In this document: piece after piece, positions 1-9,370 of the stretch
Layout of the letters: every line of letters starts with the position of its first letter
How positions within the stretch are numbered: the first letter of the stretch is position 1
Assembly (NCBI RefSeq): GCF_900660715.1
Contig: NZ_LR215047.1
Coordinates: 372,001-436,000 of the forward strand
Direction: 5' to 3'
Length of the DNA stretch: 64,000 nt
DNA from: Metamycoplasma arthritidis
GTDB lineage: Bacteria > Bacillota_I > Bacilli_A > Mycoplasmatales > Metamycoplasmataceae
Notes under the pieces: model-generated
What the model was told of the DNA's origin: nothing
What the model saw: the letters and a program-made list of their open reading frames with translations, nothing else
Database searches by the model: none
Position numbers and translations under genes: made by a program

Positions 1-358
1 CTTTTAGATTAGCTAAGAAATTAGCTTGATCTAAGGTGCGAGGATAACCATCTAAAATAAAAGCAATATGTTTTTTAGAAAGATCACTTAGACGTTCTTG
101 CACAAGACGATTAGTTAAAGAATCATCAACATATGCCCCTGAGTCTAAAATTGATTTAACCTCTTTGCCAAGCTGAGTTTGATTTTGAATCTCTTGGCGA
201 AACATTTCGCCTGTCGAAAGATGCGAGTAGCCTTCTTCTTTAGCTAGGCGCGATGCTACTGAGCCTTTACCAGCTCCCGGCGCGCCTAGAAAAATAACGT
301 TAGGCAAGCTTTTCTTTTCGCTTTTTAAAGATGGGTTACCATCAGTATTGGCTATCAT
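1..358 (-). CDS. adk: Adenylate kinase, N-terminal part (runs off the left edge)
   Basis: Adenylate kinase interconverts ATP + AMP and 2 ADP in the cytoplasm. The visible ~119 residues hold the P-loop GAPGAGKGS at about residues 25-33 (Ser replaces the usual Thr), STGEMFR of the AMP-binding part and the DGYPRT motif. The ATG at 358 overlaps the end of secY (ATGATAG, where secY reads TGA as Trp and then stops at TAG), so translational coupling is likely. About 18 residues precede the usual family start. A TTG codon at 307-305 directly before PNVIFLGAPG is an alternative start. The LID domain and C-terminus lie outside the window. Last gene seen of the ribosomal operon, as is common in Firmicutes and mollicutes. 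Confidence 0.95.
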   Translation of the reverse strand, partial: MIANTDGNPSLKSEKKSLPNVIFLGAPGAGKGSVASRLAKEEGYSHLSTGEMFRQEIQNQTQLGKEVKSILDSGAYVDDSLTNRLVQERLSDLSKKHIAFILDGYPRTLDQANFLANLK

Positions 359-1824
359 ATTAAATCCTCTTCCTCTTCACCATAAATTTCTTTTAGATCA
401 CGAATTTGCCGACGTTTACGAGCTAGTTCTTGTGATTTGTACCGTGCTTTTACTTGTTGCACAGTTTCATATGCGGTTGATACTAAAATCATAATGCTCG
501 TGCCACCGAATGCAATTGAAGCGGGCATGCCAAACATTTGTTGAATGTATTGCAAGGCTCCTAAAACAATTAAATAAAATGAGGCAAAAAACGATAATCT
601 AATTACTGAGTCCAGTAAATAACTTTCGGTTTGTTCGCCTGGTCTAATGCCAGGAATAAAAGTACTACTCTTAGCAAAATCTTCACTAATCTTATCAACT
701 TTTGATTGTTGGATTCCCATTAGAATCGAAAGACCAAAAGTGATAATTATGAATAAGAAAAATCCAAGTGGTTGTGTTAGTTGCAAATTATTATTAACTC
801 AATAGTAATAGTAACTAGTGTTTGGATTAGTTAGATTACCAATCATCATGGGCAAACTAAGAATCATTAGTGAAAAAATTACACTCATAATTCCCGCTGG
901 GTTTGCTTTAATTGGTAAATAACTTAGTTCTTTTTCATTTCGTGAAAGACCAGCTCCAACTTGTTGAATTGGAATTCTTCGTTCGGCAATTGTAAAGATT
1001 ACAACAACCATAATTACTAGCATGTATCCTAGTAAATAGACAAAGAAATTAATTAACTCTCTTAGTACTAATGAAGTTTTGTTAACCGAAGGAACATAGT
1101 ATTCAAAAGCACTACGGAAAGTAGGAATTAGGTTAGTGGCAATACCAACAAAAATTAATAAGCTAGTACCATTTCCCACACCTTTATTAGTGATTTGTTC
1201 ACTTAGAAATAGTGAGAAAAATGATCCGGAAATTAAGATTATTGGTAAGACAAAATATCCATAAATTGCATTGCCATTTGGACCAAAAACCGTTGTTACT
1301 TGTTTAGCAAAAGTAATACCGAAGCCTGAACGAGGATTGATCAATGCTCTTGTGATTAAAAATGCTTGGACAACGGCAAAGAAAACCGTAATAAATCAAG
1401 TAATAAAATTGATTTTAATTCTTCCTTGTGGCCCTGATTGACTTAGTCGATGAATGGCTGGAAAAGCCTTAGTTTGTAAAATCATCATTACTAGGCTAGC
1501 GGAAATAAATGGCCCAATTCCTAAGGCGACGATTGAGAAGTTTCTTAGTCCGCCACCCCCAACCAAGTTAAGAATGCCGACAAAATCGCCTTGAGTAATA
1601 CTATTTTGGTTGACAAGATTAACGCCGGGAATAGTAATTGTCCCGGCTGCTATAAAAATGGTCAAAATGAAAAGGGTAAAGAGGATTTTTTTAAAAAGAT
1701 CATGATTACGTCATCAATCTTGTCAAGAATTTCTTCTTTCGTTAAGAAACTGATCAATTGCAAGCTTACGCTCTAATTTTTCAGTGTTTTTTTCTCTTTC
1801 CAATTGCGCATTTTTTTTAGCCAT
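352..1824 (-). CDS. secY: Preprotein translocase subunit SecY
   Basis: SecY is the protein-conducting channel of the Sec translocon in the membrane. The 490-residue reading frame is continuous only with TGA as Trp. It shows the family's alternating hydrophobic segments and landmarks: an N-terminal charged stretch, TITIPGVNL in the plug region, GIGPFISASLVMMIL (TM2), the segment NKGVGNGTSLLIFVGI, and a cytoplasmic RRIPIQQVG loop before the second half. The C-terminus is unusually acidic (EEEEDLIW). Start ATG at 1824 overlaps the TAA of rplO by one base. It serves the many exported lipoproteins and membrane-anchored proteins encoded in the rest of the window. Confidence 0.96.
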
Positions 1825-2260
1825 TATTTAACCTCGATAATTGTTCCTCCAACTTTTTCAATCGCAGTTTTTGCTGATTGCGAAAGTGTAGGGATTTCAA
1901 TAGTTAGTTTTTTAGTTAATGTACCTTTGCTAGTATTTTAACAGGTAAATTTCTTTTTATTAAACCTTTAGCTAGAAGAGTTTCGTAAGATACTACTTCT
2001 CCAGTGCTATATTTGTTTTCTAAATCTACTAAGTTTACAGTTTGGTATTCAACGTGATTAACGTTATTGAAACCTCTTTTAGGAATTCTTCTGAATAGAG
2101 GTAGTTGACCCCCTTCAAATCCTAATCTAACAGTGCTTCTCTTGGTTTGTCCACTTTGACCACGACCCGCTTGCTTACCTTTACCAGCAGCGTGACCACG
2201 ACCAACACGGTGTTTCGCTTTTCTAGAACCAGGAGTTGCTTTTAATGTATGTAATTCCAT
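1824..2260 (-). CDS. rplO: 50S ribosomal protein L15, with a one-base frameshift near the C-terminus
   Basis: L15 is a large-subunit assembly protein. Residues 1-111 are typical (MELHTLK, Gly/Arg-rich [27 protein letters not shown]). As given, the frame ends prematurely after ...KILAKVH at 1916. The expected C-terminal continuation ([15 protein letters not shown]..., ending GGTIIEVK) is present in the next frame and stops at TAA 1826-1824, exactly overlapping the secY start. One base is missing around 1919-1926 (AAAGG run). Corrected length would be about 145 residues, normal for the family. Either a sequencing error or a real truncation; the intact downstream frame and the preserved coupling favour an error. 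Confidence 0.93.
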
Positions 2261-2276
2261 AACTTCTTTTTCCTCC

Positions 2277-2981
2277 TTATTTTTCTAGTAAGTGTTTTAC
2301 GTCAACATTACGTAATTTGGCAATTTCTTCAACAGTTCTAACCTTTTTAAGGGCATTAATTGTTGCTTGCACAATGTTTTGTTTTGTTCTTGAACCATAG
2401 GTTTTAGTAGAAATATCAGTATATCCTGCTAATTCAACTACGGCTCTAACAGTTCCACTTGCAATAATTCCAGCTCCTTTAGGTGCAGGACGCAGCTGAA
2501 CTTTTGAGGCCACGAATTTTTCTTTAATTTCGTGAGGAATGGTTCCTTTAATGATTGGTACAACAATGATATTTTTTTGTGCATCTTTCACAGCTTTTTT
2601 AATAGCATCTTGTACTTCGTTAGCTTTACCATGGCCAAAGCCAACTTTGCCTTTTTTATCCCCAACAACGACATATGCTGAGAATGAGAAACGCCGTCCA
2701 CCTTTAACAACGGTCGTTACTCTGGCAACGTCAACAACTTTTTCTTCGAACTCAGGGTGTTCTCTAAAATCTTGACGAGGTTTTGAAAAACTACGATGAG
2801 GGCGTGATTGGCCGTCTTTTGTAGCGTTTTCACGGGTTTTAGGAGCATTTGTTGAAGTTTCTTTAGCAGCTACTATTTTAGTAGGAGCCGCTTTTTTAGC
2901 TTTAACAGCGGCGCTAGCTTCTTCTTTAGTTGGGATTTTACCCTTTTCTAGAATGTCTTTAATGTTATCTTGACTAGTCAT
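2277..2981 (-). CDS. rpsE: 30S ribosomal protein S5 with long N-terminal extension
   Basis: S5 is a small-subunit protein near the mRNA entry site and acts in decoding fidelity. The conserved core starts near residue 80 ([20 protein letters not shown], then FSAYVVVGD and [11 protein letters not shown]) and continues through the second domain ([14 protein letters not shown], then [10 protein letters not shown]) to the end. About 75 Lys/Ala/Thr-rich residues precede it, so the protein is 234 residues against about 165 in most bacteria. The gene is preceded directly by rplR (ends meet at 2981, TAATG) and followed by rplO; rpmD, which often lies between rpsE and rplO, is absent. Confidence 0.97.
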   Translation of the reverse strand: MTSQDNIKDILEKGKIPTKEEASAAVKAKKAAPTKIVAAKETSTNAPKTRENATKDGQSRPHRSFSKPRQDFREHPEFEEKVVDVARVTTVVKGGRRFSFSAYVVVGDKKGKVGFGHGKANEVQDAIKKAVKDAQKNIIVVPIIKGTIPHEIKEKFVASKVQLRPAPKGAGIIASGTVRAVVELAGYTDISTKTYGSRTKQNIVQATINALKKVRTVEEIAKLRNVDVKHLLEK

Positions 2982-3328
2982 TAGAATTTAATCCCTTCTG
3001 CTCTTAAGGCTTCACAAAATGCTTTAATTTTTCCGTGGTAGATGTATCCTGAACGATCGAATACGATAGTTTGGATTTTGGCAGCTTTTAGTTTGCTTGC
3101 AAATTCTTTGCCAACCAAACCAGCTGCTTCAATATTGTTTTTTGGTTCTGCTAATTGTTTTGTTGAAAATGAAGCGATGGTAATATGTTTTTCGTCGTTA
3201 ATAGCTTGAGCATAGAAGTGGTGTAGTGACTTAAAGACACATACACGAGGCACTTTTGCCGAGCCTTTTTTTAGCTTATTAGTAATTTTTAAGTGTTTAG
3301 CTTGACGTTTTTGATTTCTTGAAAGCAT
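2981..3328 (-). CDS. rplR: 50S ribosomal protein L18
   Basis: L18 binds 5S rRNA together with L5 in the central protuberance of the 50S subunit. The 115-residue product has the usual size and the family's features: a basic N-terminus ([14 protein letters not shown]), the PRVCVFKS strand, [15 protein letters not shown], the [14 protein letters not shown] helix and the closing [23 protein letters not shown]. Its stop shares a base with the rpsE ATG, which indicates translational coupling. It follows rplF by 19 bp. Confidence 0.97.
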   Translation of the reverse strand: MLSRNQKRQAKHLKITNKLKKGSAKVPRVCVFKSLHHFYAQAINDEKHITIASFSTKQLAEPKNNIEAAGLVGKEFASKLKAAKIQTIVFDRSGYIYHGKIKAFCEALRAEGIKF

Positions 3329-3347
3329 TATTCTTACCTCTTATAAA

Positions 3348-3887
3348 CTACTTAGAAGCAGTTTTTCCTTCTTTACGACGAATTTGTTCATCTTTATACA
3401 TAATACCTTTGCCTGAATATGGGCTTGGTTTTCTGATTTTTCTTAAATTAGCAGCAAATTCTCCAACGGCTTGTTTATCAATTCCTGAAATGATAATGTT
3501 GGTTGGTTTTGGTAGTTCAACTTTTAAGTTGCTTGGAAGTGCTAGGGTCACTGGATGCGAATATCCAGCAATCACTTCAATTTCATTTCCCTTAAGAGTA
3601 GCTTTGTATCCTACCCCTTTAATTTCGATTTCTTTTTTGTAACCTTCAGACACACCAATTAACATATTTTTAATAATAGCATTTGTAGTTCCGTGTAGTT
3701 GTTTTGTAGTTTTTTCTTCGTTTGATCTAACAGTTGTAATTTCGCCATTTTCTAAATTAACTTTAATTAATGAAGAAAAGCTGTAATGAAGTTCTCCTAG
3801 TTTACCTTTAACTGTAATGTGATTGTTTTCAATAACGACTTCAGTGTTGGCTGGTACTTTTAAAATACGATTTCCGATTCTTGACAT
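3348..3887 (-). CDS. rplF: 50S ribosomal protein L6
   Basis: L6 lies near the factor-binding site of the 50S subunit. The product is 179 residues, the usual length, and starts MSRIGNRILKVPANTEV as in most bacteria. The C-terminal half carries GVGYKATLKGNEI, GYSHPV and the rRNA-binding signature (DKQAVGEFAANLRKIR, then PSPYSGKGI). The start follows the rpsH stop by 7 bp, within the spc segment. Confidence 0.97.
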   Translation of the reverse strand: MSRIGNRILKVPANTEVVIENNHITVKGKLGELHYSFSSLIKVNLENGEITTVRSNEEKTTKQLHGTTNAIIKNMLIGVSEGYKKEIEIKGVGYKATLKGNEIEVIAGYSHPVTLALPSNLKVELPKPTNIIISGIDKQAVGEFAANLRKIRKPSPYSGKGIMYKDEQIRRKEGKTASK

Positions 3888-3894
3888 ATGATTC

Positions 3895-4308
3895 TTATCA
3901 AATGAATGCGATTACTTCACCGCCGACATTTGCCTTTCTTGCTTCTTTATCAGTCAAAAGACCTTTTGAAGTGGAAATAATTGCTGTACCAAAGCCACTC
4001 AATACCCGAGGAAGTTTTTCACTAGATGAGTATACTTTTAGACCTGGTTTTGAAACTCTTTTAATACCAGAAATTGCTGATTGATTTTGGTTCATACCTT
4101 TGTATTTTAAAGTTATTTTAATTTCTTTAAAAGTACTTTTTTCATTGGTAAGAACTTCAAAGTCGCTAATGTAGCCTTCTTTTTTAAAGATTTCTAGGAT
4201 TTTTACTTTTTTAGCTGAATGTGGTAAAGTGACTTCATAATATTTACGCGAAATGGCGTTTTTCATTCTTACAAACATATCAGCGATTGGATCAATAATA
4301 ATTGCCAT
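3895..4308 (-). CDS. rpsH: 30S ribosomal protein S8
   Basis: S8 binds helix 21 of 16S rRNA and in many bacteria represses spc-operon translation. The 137-residue protein starts at [13 protein letters not shown] and ends GGEVIAFIW; the final Trp is a TGA codon followed by TAA, a clear local proof of the mycoplasma code. The conserved [21 protein letters not shown] block and the [16 protein letters not shown] tail are intact. The ATG at 4308 lies 2 bp after the rpsN stop. Confidence 0.97.
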
Positions 4309-4310
4309 AA

Positions 4311-4496
4311 TTATCAGCTCGCTTTCTTTACACCAGGAATCTTACCTTCGTGGGCAAGTTCGCGGAAACAAATTCTACAGATTTTATATTTACGAAGAAC
4401 AGCATGAACACGACCGCAAATTTGGCATCTTGTGTATTTTCTTACCTTAAATTTTGGTTGACGTTCTGCTTTAACCATTAATGATTTACGTGCCAT
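4311..4496 (-). CDS. rpsN: 30S ribosomal protein S14, zinc-binding short type
   Basis: S14 is a head protein of the 30S subunit. The 61-residue product is the short, zinc-ribbon form, with CxxC pairs at residues 24-27 and 40-43. I chose the start at [16 protein letters not shown] (4496) because an AAAGGAG ribosome binding site lies just upstream; an ATG 12 codons earlier lacks one and overlaps rplE. The last residue before TAA is a TGA-encoded Trp. Confidence 0.96.
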
Positions 4497-4512
4497 AAAT
4501 TCTATATCTCCT

Positions 4513-5076
4513 TTATGATTGGACCTTTGCAAAAGGCATGCCTAAGTGTTTTAGTAATGCTAAAGCTTCTTTATCAGTTTTAGCACTAGTTACAATAATG
4601 ACGTCCATTCCTTTTAATTTACGAATTTTGTCAAATGAAATTTCAGGGAAAATGATTTCTTCTTTAATACCTAAAGCATAATTGCCACGACCATCGAAGC
4701 TCTTTAGGCTAGTACCATTGAAGTCTCTTACTCTAGGTAAAGCAACTTCAATTAATTTAGTTAGAAATGATCACATGCGGTCACGTCTTAGGGTAACTTT
4801 ACCACCCATAGGCATACCTTCACGTAATTTTCATGAAGCTAAAGATTTTTTAGCTTTAGTTTGAAATGGTTTTTGTCCAGTAATTTGGCTAAGTTCAGCC
4901 ATAACTTCTTCAATTGCTTTTGAGTTAGAAACTTCATTACCTGCGGTCATGTTAATAATAATTTTTTCTAGACGAGGAGCTTGCATTACTGAAGTGTAGC
5001 CAAATTCTTTTACAAGCGCTGGGCGAATATCTTTTTGATATTTAACTTCTAGTGCTAACTTTTGTTGTTTTGCCAT
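4513..5076 (-). CDS. rplE: 50S ribosomal protein L5
   Basis: L5 binds 5S rRNA and contacts tRNA and S13. The 187-residue frame is interrupted by in-frame TGA codons read as Trp. Landmarks are [37 protein letters not shown], the [12 protein letters not shown] loop, [15 protein letters not shown] and the closing [20 protein letters not shown]. The gene sits 18 bp after rplX in the standard order. Confidence 0.96.
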
Positions 5077-5094
5077 AATACTTTTTTGTCCTTT

Positions 5095-5433
5095 CTATTG
5101 AATTACCTTATTAACTTTTTTCATCACACGTTGTTTTTTTGAAGTTTTAGGATCAACTTTTCAGCCAATCTTAGTACCTAAAGATTTTTGGCCTTGGGCA
5201 CCTTTTTTTAGTAAATAAGCAACATTAGAAATATGTACTGGAAATTCTCTTTTTTCAATTTTACCTTCTTGATTTTCTTGCGAAGGTTTGTGGTGTTTGG
5301 TTTTGACATTAACTTCTTTTAAGGTTACAGTTTGGTTTTTACGATTAGTTTCAAGAACAGCGGCGAATTTACCTTTGGCTTTACCTGAAATTACTAAGAC
5401 TAAATCATTTTTACGGATTTTTGCTTGTGACAT
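5095..5433 (-). CDS. rplX: 50S ribosomal protein L24
   Basis: L24 initiates assembly of the 50S subunit. The 112-residue protein opens with the KOW motif (IRKNDLVLVISGKAKGKFAAVLE) and has the conserved VNVKTKHHKPSQENQEGKI and PVHISNVAYL segments. A TGA codon near residue 91 is read as Trp (TKIGWKVD), giving the usual basic tail ending VNKVIQ. Its start is 2 bp after the rplN stop. Confidence 0.96.
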
Positions 5434-5435
5434 AA

Positions 5436-5804
5436 TTACAATACCTCCGGTGCTAATGAAATAATCTTTAAATAACCTTTATCACGAAGTTCTCTTGCCA
5501 CCGGACCAAATACCCGGGTTCCTCTTAAAGTGCCATCTTCTTTAATTAATACAACAGCATTATCGTCAAAACGGATGTGCGAACCATTTTCCCGCATTAA
5601 TCCTCTTTTGGTTCTAACAATAACAGCTTTTAGCACTTGTCCTTCTTTAACAAAGCCATGAGGAATAGCTTTTTTAACAGTTACTACGACAACGTCGCCA
5701 ATGTTAGTACTTCTAACAATTGAGCCACCTAAGTTTTTAATAATCATGACTTCTTTAGCACCAGAATTATCAGCAACGTTACATCTTGAGAATTCTCTAA
5801 GCAT
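5436..5804 (-). CDS. rplN: 50S ribosomal protein L14
   Basis: L14 sits at the subunit interface and contacts elongation factors and the silencing factor RsfS. I start it at [19 protein letters not shown] (5804), which gives 122 residues, the near-universal length; an upstream in-frame start would lie inside rpsQ. The motif [19 protein letters not shown], the RTKRG turn and [11 protein letters not shown] are intact. It overlaps the end of rpsQ by 8 bp. Confidence 0.97.
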
Positions 5805-6081
5805 TTTCTGAGCCTCCGATACCATGAGATTTAATTTCCACTAATCTAAAGTGTTTGGTTTTTGAAAGTGGACGAGTTTCTTGAATTCTAACAACGTCGC
5901 CAACTTTAGCTTGATTAAGTTCATCGTGAACAGCAAATTTCTTTGATTTTTTGAAACGTTTTGCATAAAGTGGGTGTTTTTCGTAAGTTTCAACTAGCAC
6001 AGTAATAGTTTTGTCATTTTTAGTACTAATTACTACGCCCATTTGACTTTTACGACGGTTTTCTCTAATAACTTTTTCCAT
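5797..6081 (-). CDS. rpsQ: 30S ribosomal protein S17
   Basis: S17 is a primary 16S rRNA-binding protein with an OB fold. The 94-residue product shows [19 protein letters not shown], the [20 protein letters not shown] loop, and the signature [20 protein letters not shown]. Its ATG shares one base with the rpmC stop (TAATG at 6081), and its end overlaps rplN. Confidence 0.97.
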
Positions 6082-6347
6082 TATTTAACTTCCCCTTTAC
6101 TAGTTTTTTTAGCTGCTTTTTTAGTTTCTTTGGTTGGATTTGCTTGTTGTTGTGAAGTCATACGATTAATTTCGTTAATTGCGGTTAAAGTGCGCGCAAT
6201 GTCTTTTTTGACTAAATCAATTTTGTGAACTTGATCAAGTTGACGAGTAGCATTTTTGAAACGAAGCGAGAATAGTTCTGCACGATATTCGGCTAACATT
6301 TTTTCAAGTTCTTTAATTGATTTTTGTTTTAGTTCAGAATATTGCAT
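6081..6347 (-). CDS. rpmC: 50S ribosomal protein L29 with a C-terminal extension
   Basis: L29 lies at the polypeptide exit tunnel and helps dock the signal recognition particle and trigger factor. The two-helix core ([20 protein letters not shown], then the [23 protein letters not shown] motif) fills the first ~60 residues; an added tail rich in Lys, Thr and Gln brings the length to 88. Both ends share a base with their neighbours (rplP, rpsQ). Confidence 0.96.
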
Positions 6348-6799
6348 TACATTTCTCCTTTCATTTCAGGTTTGGTTTCAACCATTTTAGGTGCTGGAGT
6401 AACAATTTTTCAAGTTACCGGTAGTTTGTGACCGCCAAGTCTTAGGGCATCTTTCATAACATCAGATGCATTGCCCATAACTTCAAACATCACTGTATCT
6501 TCTTTAACAACAGCGAATCATTGATCAGGACTACCTTTTCCCGACCCCATCCGAACACCGATTGGTTTATTAGTTTTTGACATATGAGGGAAAATTTTGA
6601 TAATAACCTTTCCTTCACGACCCATTCTTCTAGTAATAGCGATCCGAGCAGCTTCAATTTGACGAGCACTAATTCACGCTGATGAAGTCGCTTTTAGACC
6701 AAACTCACCAAAAGTGACAGTATTGTTACGGTGTGCTTTGGTTTTATCGTGACGGATACGGAACATTTTTCTATGTTTAGTTCTTTTTGGTTGAAGCAT
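6347..6799 (-). CDS. rplP: 50S ribosomal protein L16
   Basis: L16 organises the A-site region of the 50S subunit. The 150-residue frame includes TGA codons read as Trp (for example in [19 protein letters not shown] and GSPDQWFAVV). Conserved signatures are the [14 protein letters not shown] start, [16 protein letters not shown], and the [14 protein letters not shown] loop. Its start lies inside the end of rpsC (23 bp overlap) and its stop shares a base with rpmC. Confidence 0.96.
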
Positions 6800-7520
6800 G
6801 TCTTTCACCGCCCCTTCTTACTCTTCTATCTTTTGGTGCGTTTAGTAGGTCCATTTCTTCTTGCTTAGCTTTTTGTTCATCGCTAAGAATTTCACCTAAT
6901 GAAACTCACACTTTTACCCCTAGAATTCCGTAAGTTGTTTTTGCTGTAGTAGCAGCATAATCAACATCTTGTCTTAGGGTATGCAATTTCATTTCACCTT
7001 CGTTATATCCTTCGGTTCTAGCCATATCAACACCATTTAGACGGCCTGAAACTGAAGTTTTAATTCCTTTAGCTCCGGCTTTTAAAGCAGCTTTAATAGC
7101 AAATTTTTGTGCTAATCTAAAACTGCCCCGGTTTTCTAATTTAATGGCAATATCTTCAGCTAGAAGACGAGCATTTAAATCAGGTTTTTTAAGTTCAATA
7201 ACTTGAATTGAAATGTTTGCTTTTTTATTTTTTAAGATTTTTTGAAGATCTTTGGTTAGGTTTTTAATGTTTTCACCATTTGTTCCCAACATAACTGCGG
7301 GTTTAGCGGTGTAAACATAAATTAGAATTAAACCATTTTGATTTCTTTTAATTTGAACGTTACCAATTTGTAGTTGACGCACTTTTTTATCAAAGAAATC
7401 ATAAATTTTTTGATCTTCTAATAAGTGAGAAGCAAATTGCATTTTATCAGCATATCAAACACTGTTATGCGCTTTGGTAATGCCGTAGCGAAAACCATTT
7501 GGATTAACTTTTTGACCCAT
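6777..7520 (-). CDS. rpsC: 30S ribosomal protein S3
   Basis: S3 forms part of the mRNA entry tunnel. The 247-residue frame starts at the canonical [14 protein letters not shown] and needs two TGA-Trp codons (near residue 23 and near 205). The KH domain GxxG loop is GTNG at about residues 79-82, and the C-terminal domain shows [14 protein letters not shown] and YGILGVKVW. It starts 2 bp after the rplV stop and overlaps rplP by 23 bp. Confidence 0.97.
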
Positions 7521-7522
7521 AG

Positions 7523-8155
7523 TTATTTGCTCCCTTCTTTTTTAGTTGATTTTGTAGTTGTAGTAGATTTTTTAACTGGTTTTTTGGTATCTTCGGCAGC
7601 TGGTTTTGCTACTTTAGCTGCTTGTTTTTGTGCAGGCGCTTTTGAAGTTTTTGGTTTTGATTCAGTTGTAGTAGTTGGTTTTTTGGTTGAAGTTTCTTGC
7701 TTTGGTGCTTTGGCTTCAGCTGGTTTTTCAACTTTAGCGGAAGGTTTTTTAGCAGGTTCTTTCACGGTTTCTTTACTGGTCATTTCATTTACACTAGGAA
7801 GTGAAACTTCTGAGACACGAATAAAGAAGTGACTAGTTCTTTTTAGAATTGGATAAGCACGTCCTCTTGAGTGAGGTTGGTATCTTTTTAGAGTAGGACC
7901 ATCATTAACTAGAATTTCGGTAACAACAAGTTTAGTTGCATCAAGGCCATTATTATTGGTTGCATTAGCGATTGCTGAATTTAGTAGTTTAAGGATAATA
8001 CCTGAAGCTTTTTTATTTGTAGTTTGTAAAATGATCAAAGCTTGGGTAGCAGTTTTGTAACGAATTAAGTCAGCAACAAGTCTTGCTTTACGTGGACTAA
8101 TTCTTTGCGCTTTTACTGAAGCAACTGCGCTTTTTGAAAAAATATCTTGAACCAT
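7523..8155 (-). CDS. rplV: 50S ribosomal protein L22 with a long disordered C-terminal tail
   Basis: L22 lines the nascent-peptide exit tunnel. The core (residues 1-112) has SVKAQRISPRKARLVADLIR, the extended beta hairpin and the RGRAYPILKRTSHFFI signature. It is followed by about 95 residues of low-complexity Lys/Ala/Pro/Thr sequence, making 210 residues against about 110 in most bacteria. I start it at MVQDIFSKSAVASV; longer upstream frames would overlap rpsS. The tail resembles those on L23, L4 and S5 in this operon. Confidence 0.96.
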   Translation of the reverse strand: MVQDIFSKSAVASVKAQRISPRKARLVADLIRYKTATQALIILQTTNKKASGIILKLLNSAIANATNNNGLDATKLVVTEILVNDGPTLKRYQPHSRGRAYPILKRTSHFFIRVSEVSLPSVNEMTSKETVKEPAKKPSAKVEKPAEAKAPKQETSTKKPTTTTESKPKTSKAPAQKQAAKVAKPAAEDTKKPVKKSTTTTKSTKKEGSK

Positions 8156-8156
8156 A

Positions 8157-8432
8157 TTATTTCTTTCCTTTATCAGCGCCATGTCCTGAGAATGTTCTTG
8201 TAGGGGCAAATTCGCCTAATTTGTGTCCAACCATGTCATTTGTTACAAAGACATCAATAAATGCTTTACCGTTGTGAACTTGGAAAGTTAAACCAATGAA
8301 ATCGGGATAAATCGTTGAACGTCTTGATCAAGTTTTAATTGGACGTTTTGGGCTTTTGTTTTCTAAGATGGCAACAACTTTTTTCATTAAGTGGTCATCA
8401 ACAAAAGGTGCTTTTTTAAGTGAACGAGCCAT
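8157..8432 (-). CDS. rpsS: 30S ribosomal protein S19
   Basis: S19 binds S13 and 16S rRNA in the 30S head. The 91-residue frame includes one TGA-Trp (KTWSRRSTI) and has the family start [15 protein letters not shown]. The signature [20 protein letters not shown], followed by GEFAPTRTF, is intact. Its ATG shares a base with the rplB stop (TAATG) and its stop is 2 bp from rplV. Confidence 0.97.
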
Positions 8433-9277
8433 TATTTACTTTCCTTTCTTCTTCTAATTATGAATTGGTTTGATGCTTTTTTGGTTTTTCTAGTTTTTAC
8501 TCCCAAGGCTTTTTTACCTCATGGAGTCATTGGACTTTTACGTCCGATTGGTTGATGTCCTTCACCACCACCATGTGGGTGATCGTTAGGGTTCATCGCA
8601 CTACCTCTAACAGTAGGACGAATTCCTCTTAGACGATTACGGCCAGCTTTTCCAATATTCACAAGTGAATGTTCTTCGTTACCAACTTCTCCAACAGTAG
8701 CACGACAAAGTGCTAGGATTTTTCTAACTTCACCTGATTTAAGTCTTAGGATAATGTATCTACCAGTTTCATCTTTACCTAAGATTTGTGCAGAACTACC
8801 GGCTGATCTAGCGATAACTCCACCTTGTTTTGGTTGCATTTCGATGTTGTGAACATAAGTACCTTCAGGAATGTTTTTCAAAGGAAGTGAGTTTCCGATT
8901 TGAATATCTACTTGTTCTCCTGAGATGATCTTTTGACCAACTTTTAAACCTTTGGGGCTAATAATATATCTTTTTTCCCCATCTGCGTAAACTACTAATG
9001 AAATATTTGCCGAACGGTTTGGGTCATATTCAATAGTTTTAACGGTGGCTAGAATATCATCTTTGTTTCTTTTGAAATCAACTAGACGATAAAATCTTTT
9101 CAATCTACCACCGTGATGACGGGTTGTAATTTTCCCTTGATTGTTCCGACCTGAATGAGTAGGAAGCGCTACTAGAAGTGACTTTTCAGGACGATGTCCG
9201 CTTAGATTAGCTTGATAATCAAGAGATGACATATTACGGCGACCATTGGTATAGGCTTTAAATTTTTTAATTGCCAT
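8432..9277 (-). CDS. rplB: 50S ribosomal protein L2
   Basis: L2 is needed for subunit association and peptidyl-transferase activity. The 281-residue protein has [20 protein letters not shown], the SH3-like domain around [20 protein letters not shown], and the conserved [13 protein letters not shown] loop near residue 233, which carries the histidine implicated in activity. A TGA-Trp codon follows TP in the MTPWGKKALG segment. The stop overlaps the rpsS start by one base. Confidence 0.97.
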
Positions 9278-9369
9278 AATAATTTCTTTCTCCTCTTCTT
9301 AAAAATATTGTTTTCTTTTAAGAAAAATATTTACTTTTTACAGTCGCATTTATAGGTAATGCAAATGCG
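9278..9369 (-). promoter_or_regulatory. Two stem-loops between rplW and rplB
   Basis: The largest gap inside the operon apart from that before rplC. One inverted repeat (CGCATTT / AAATGCG, 9345-9351 with 9363-9369) lies just past the rplW stop, and a second AT-rich one (TTTTCTT AA AAGAAAA) lies nearer rplB. No T run follows the first stem on the minus strand, so it is not a typical terminator. It may be a processing or translational-control site. Confidence 0.4.
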
Positions 9370-9370
9370 A

